Made by a program: the position numbers and the translations under genes. This document shows, one piece after another, positions 5,630-5,683 of a stretch of DNA of 5,683 nucleotides. The DNA is taken from positions 1-5,683 of the forward strand of contig PWZG01000462.1 of NCBI GenBank assembly GCA_003567575.1, read 5' to 3'. Below the pieces are notes generated by a model, which was not told the DNA's origin, searched no databases, and saw nothing but the letters and a program-made list of their open reading frames with translations. Every line of letters begins with the position of its first letter. Position 1 is the first letter of the stretch. This stretch comes from PVC group bacterium. GTDB taxonomy: Bacteria; Verrucomicrobiota; Kiritimatiellia; CAIKKV01; PXCX01.

Positions 5630-5683
5630 TCTTCATTATCCTCCGTGCCCGGCACATAAAACATCGCCACGTCGCGCAGTCCG
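5626..5683 (-). CDS. 3' end of an unidentified upstream gene (partial)
   Basis: An open frame enters from the window edge and ends at TGA 5628-5626. It encodes 18 C-terminal residues, GLRDVAMFYVPGTEDNEE. The stop overlaps the ATG of the DUF4838 gene as ATGA, so the two genes are very probably co-transcribed and translationally coupled. The fragment is too short to assign a family. Its VAMFYVPG stretch resembles the VLYFYVPR stretch near residue 750 of the next gene, so it may be the end of a related secreted protein, but that is only a hint. Confidence 0.55.
   Translation of the reverse strand, partial: GLRDVAMFYVPGTEDNEE
5640..5644 (-). promoter_or_regulatory. Shine-Dalgarno site of the 843-residue DUF4838 gene
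   Basis: On the minus strand GGAGG lies at 5644-5640, ten bases before the ATG at 5629. It falls inside the last codons of the upstream gene. This supports the ATG at 5629 as the true start and fits coupled translation. Confidence 0.6.

Noticed and set aside
4946..5659. Plus-strand frame of 237 codons
   Set aside because: It is antisense to the DUF4838 gene, whose signal peptide, start and domains are clear. GC-rich genes commonly leave such long opposite-strand frames.
1..5683. CRISPR array, tRNA, insertion sequence, integrase or toxin-antitoxin pair
   Set aside because: I found no regular repeats with spacers, no tRNA-like fold, no transposase motif and no recognisable toxin or antitoxin on either strand.

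Overview
The window looks like chromosomal DNA from a bacterium of the Planctomycetota-Verrucomicrobiota-Lentisphaerota-Kiritimatiellota group. This is inferred from two GC-rich genes of the DUF4838 type (proteins with a GH20b-like N-terminal fold), which are commonest in those phyla. No rRNA or other phylogenetic marker is present, so the assignment is tentative. Every gene I can support lies on the minus strand, so transcription runs from position 5683 towards position 1.

Layout in transcription order. (1) 5683-5626: the last 18 codons of an upstream gene, overlapping the next start by ATGA. (2) 5629-3098: a complete, probably secreted 843-residue DUF4838 protein. (3) 3097-2990: a short intergenic stretch with a small direct repeat. 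(4) 2989-738: a compact, lower-GC block related to restriction and modification. It holds a 108-residue unknown ORF, a Vsr mismatch endonuclease with every expected catalytic and zinc residue, a 56-codon stump of a C5 cytosine methyltransferase (motif I and the start of motif II only), a 94-residue unknown ORF, and a 339-residue endonuclease with an SRA-like N-terminus and an Mrr-type nuclease C-terminus. (5) 789-610: an open, protein-like stretch with no start codon, in a different frame from the endonuclease. (6) 561-1: the start of a second DUF4838 protein that runs off the window and seems to have lost about 275 residues internally.

How the genes may work together. The block resembles a former C5-methylation cassette: a methyltransferase, the Vsr enzyme that repairs T:G mismatches left when 5-methylcytosine deaminates, and a nuclease whose SRA-like domain suggests it senses modified DNA. 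The methyltransferase body is gone, yet Vsr and the nuclease appear intact and the genes remain tightly coupled (ATGA, ATGA and zero-base junctions). This leaves an orphan Vsr and a nuclease that is likely modification-dependent (type IV-like), because a conventional nuclease without its protecting methyltransferase should be toxic. The DUF4838 genes on both sides suggest the block was inserted into, or grew up within, a group of polysaccharide-related genes.

The parts are known families. The unusual points are the combination, the beheaded methyltransferase kept within overlapping reading frames, and two apparent in-frame internal deletions in one short window.
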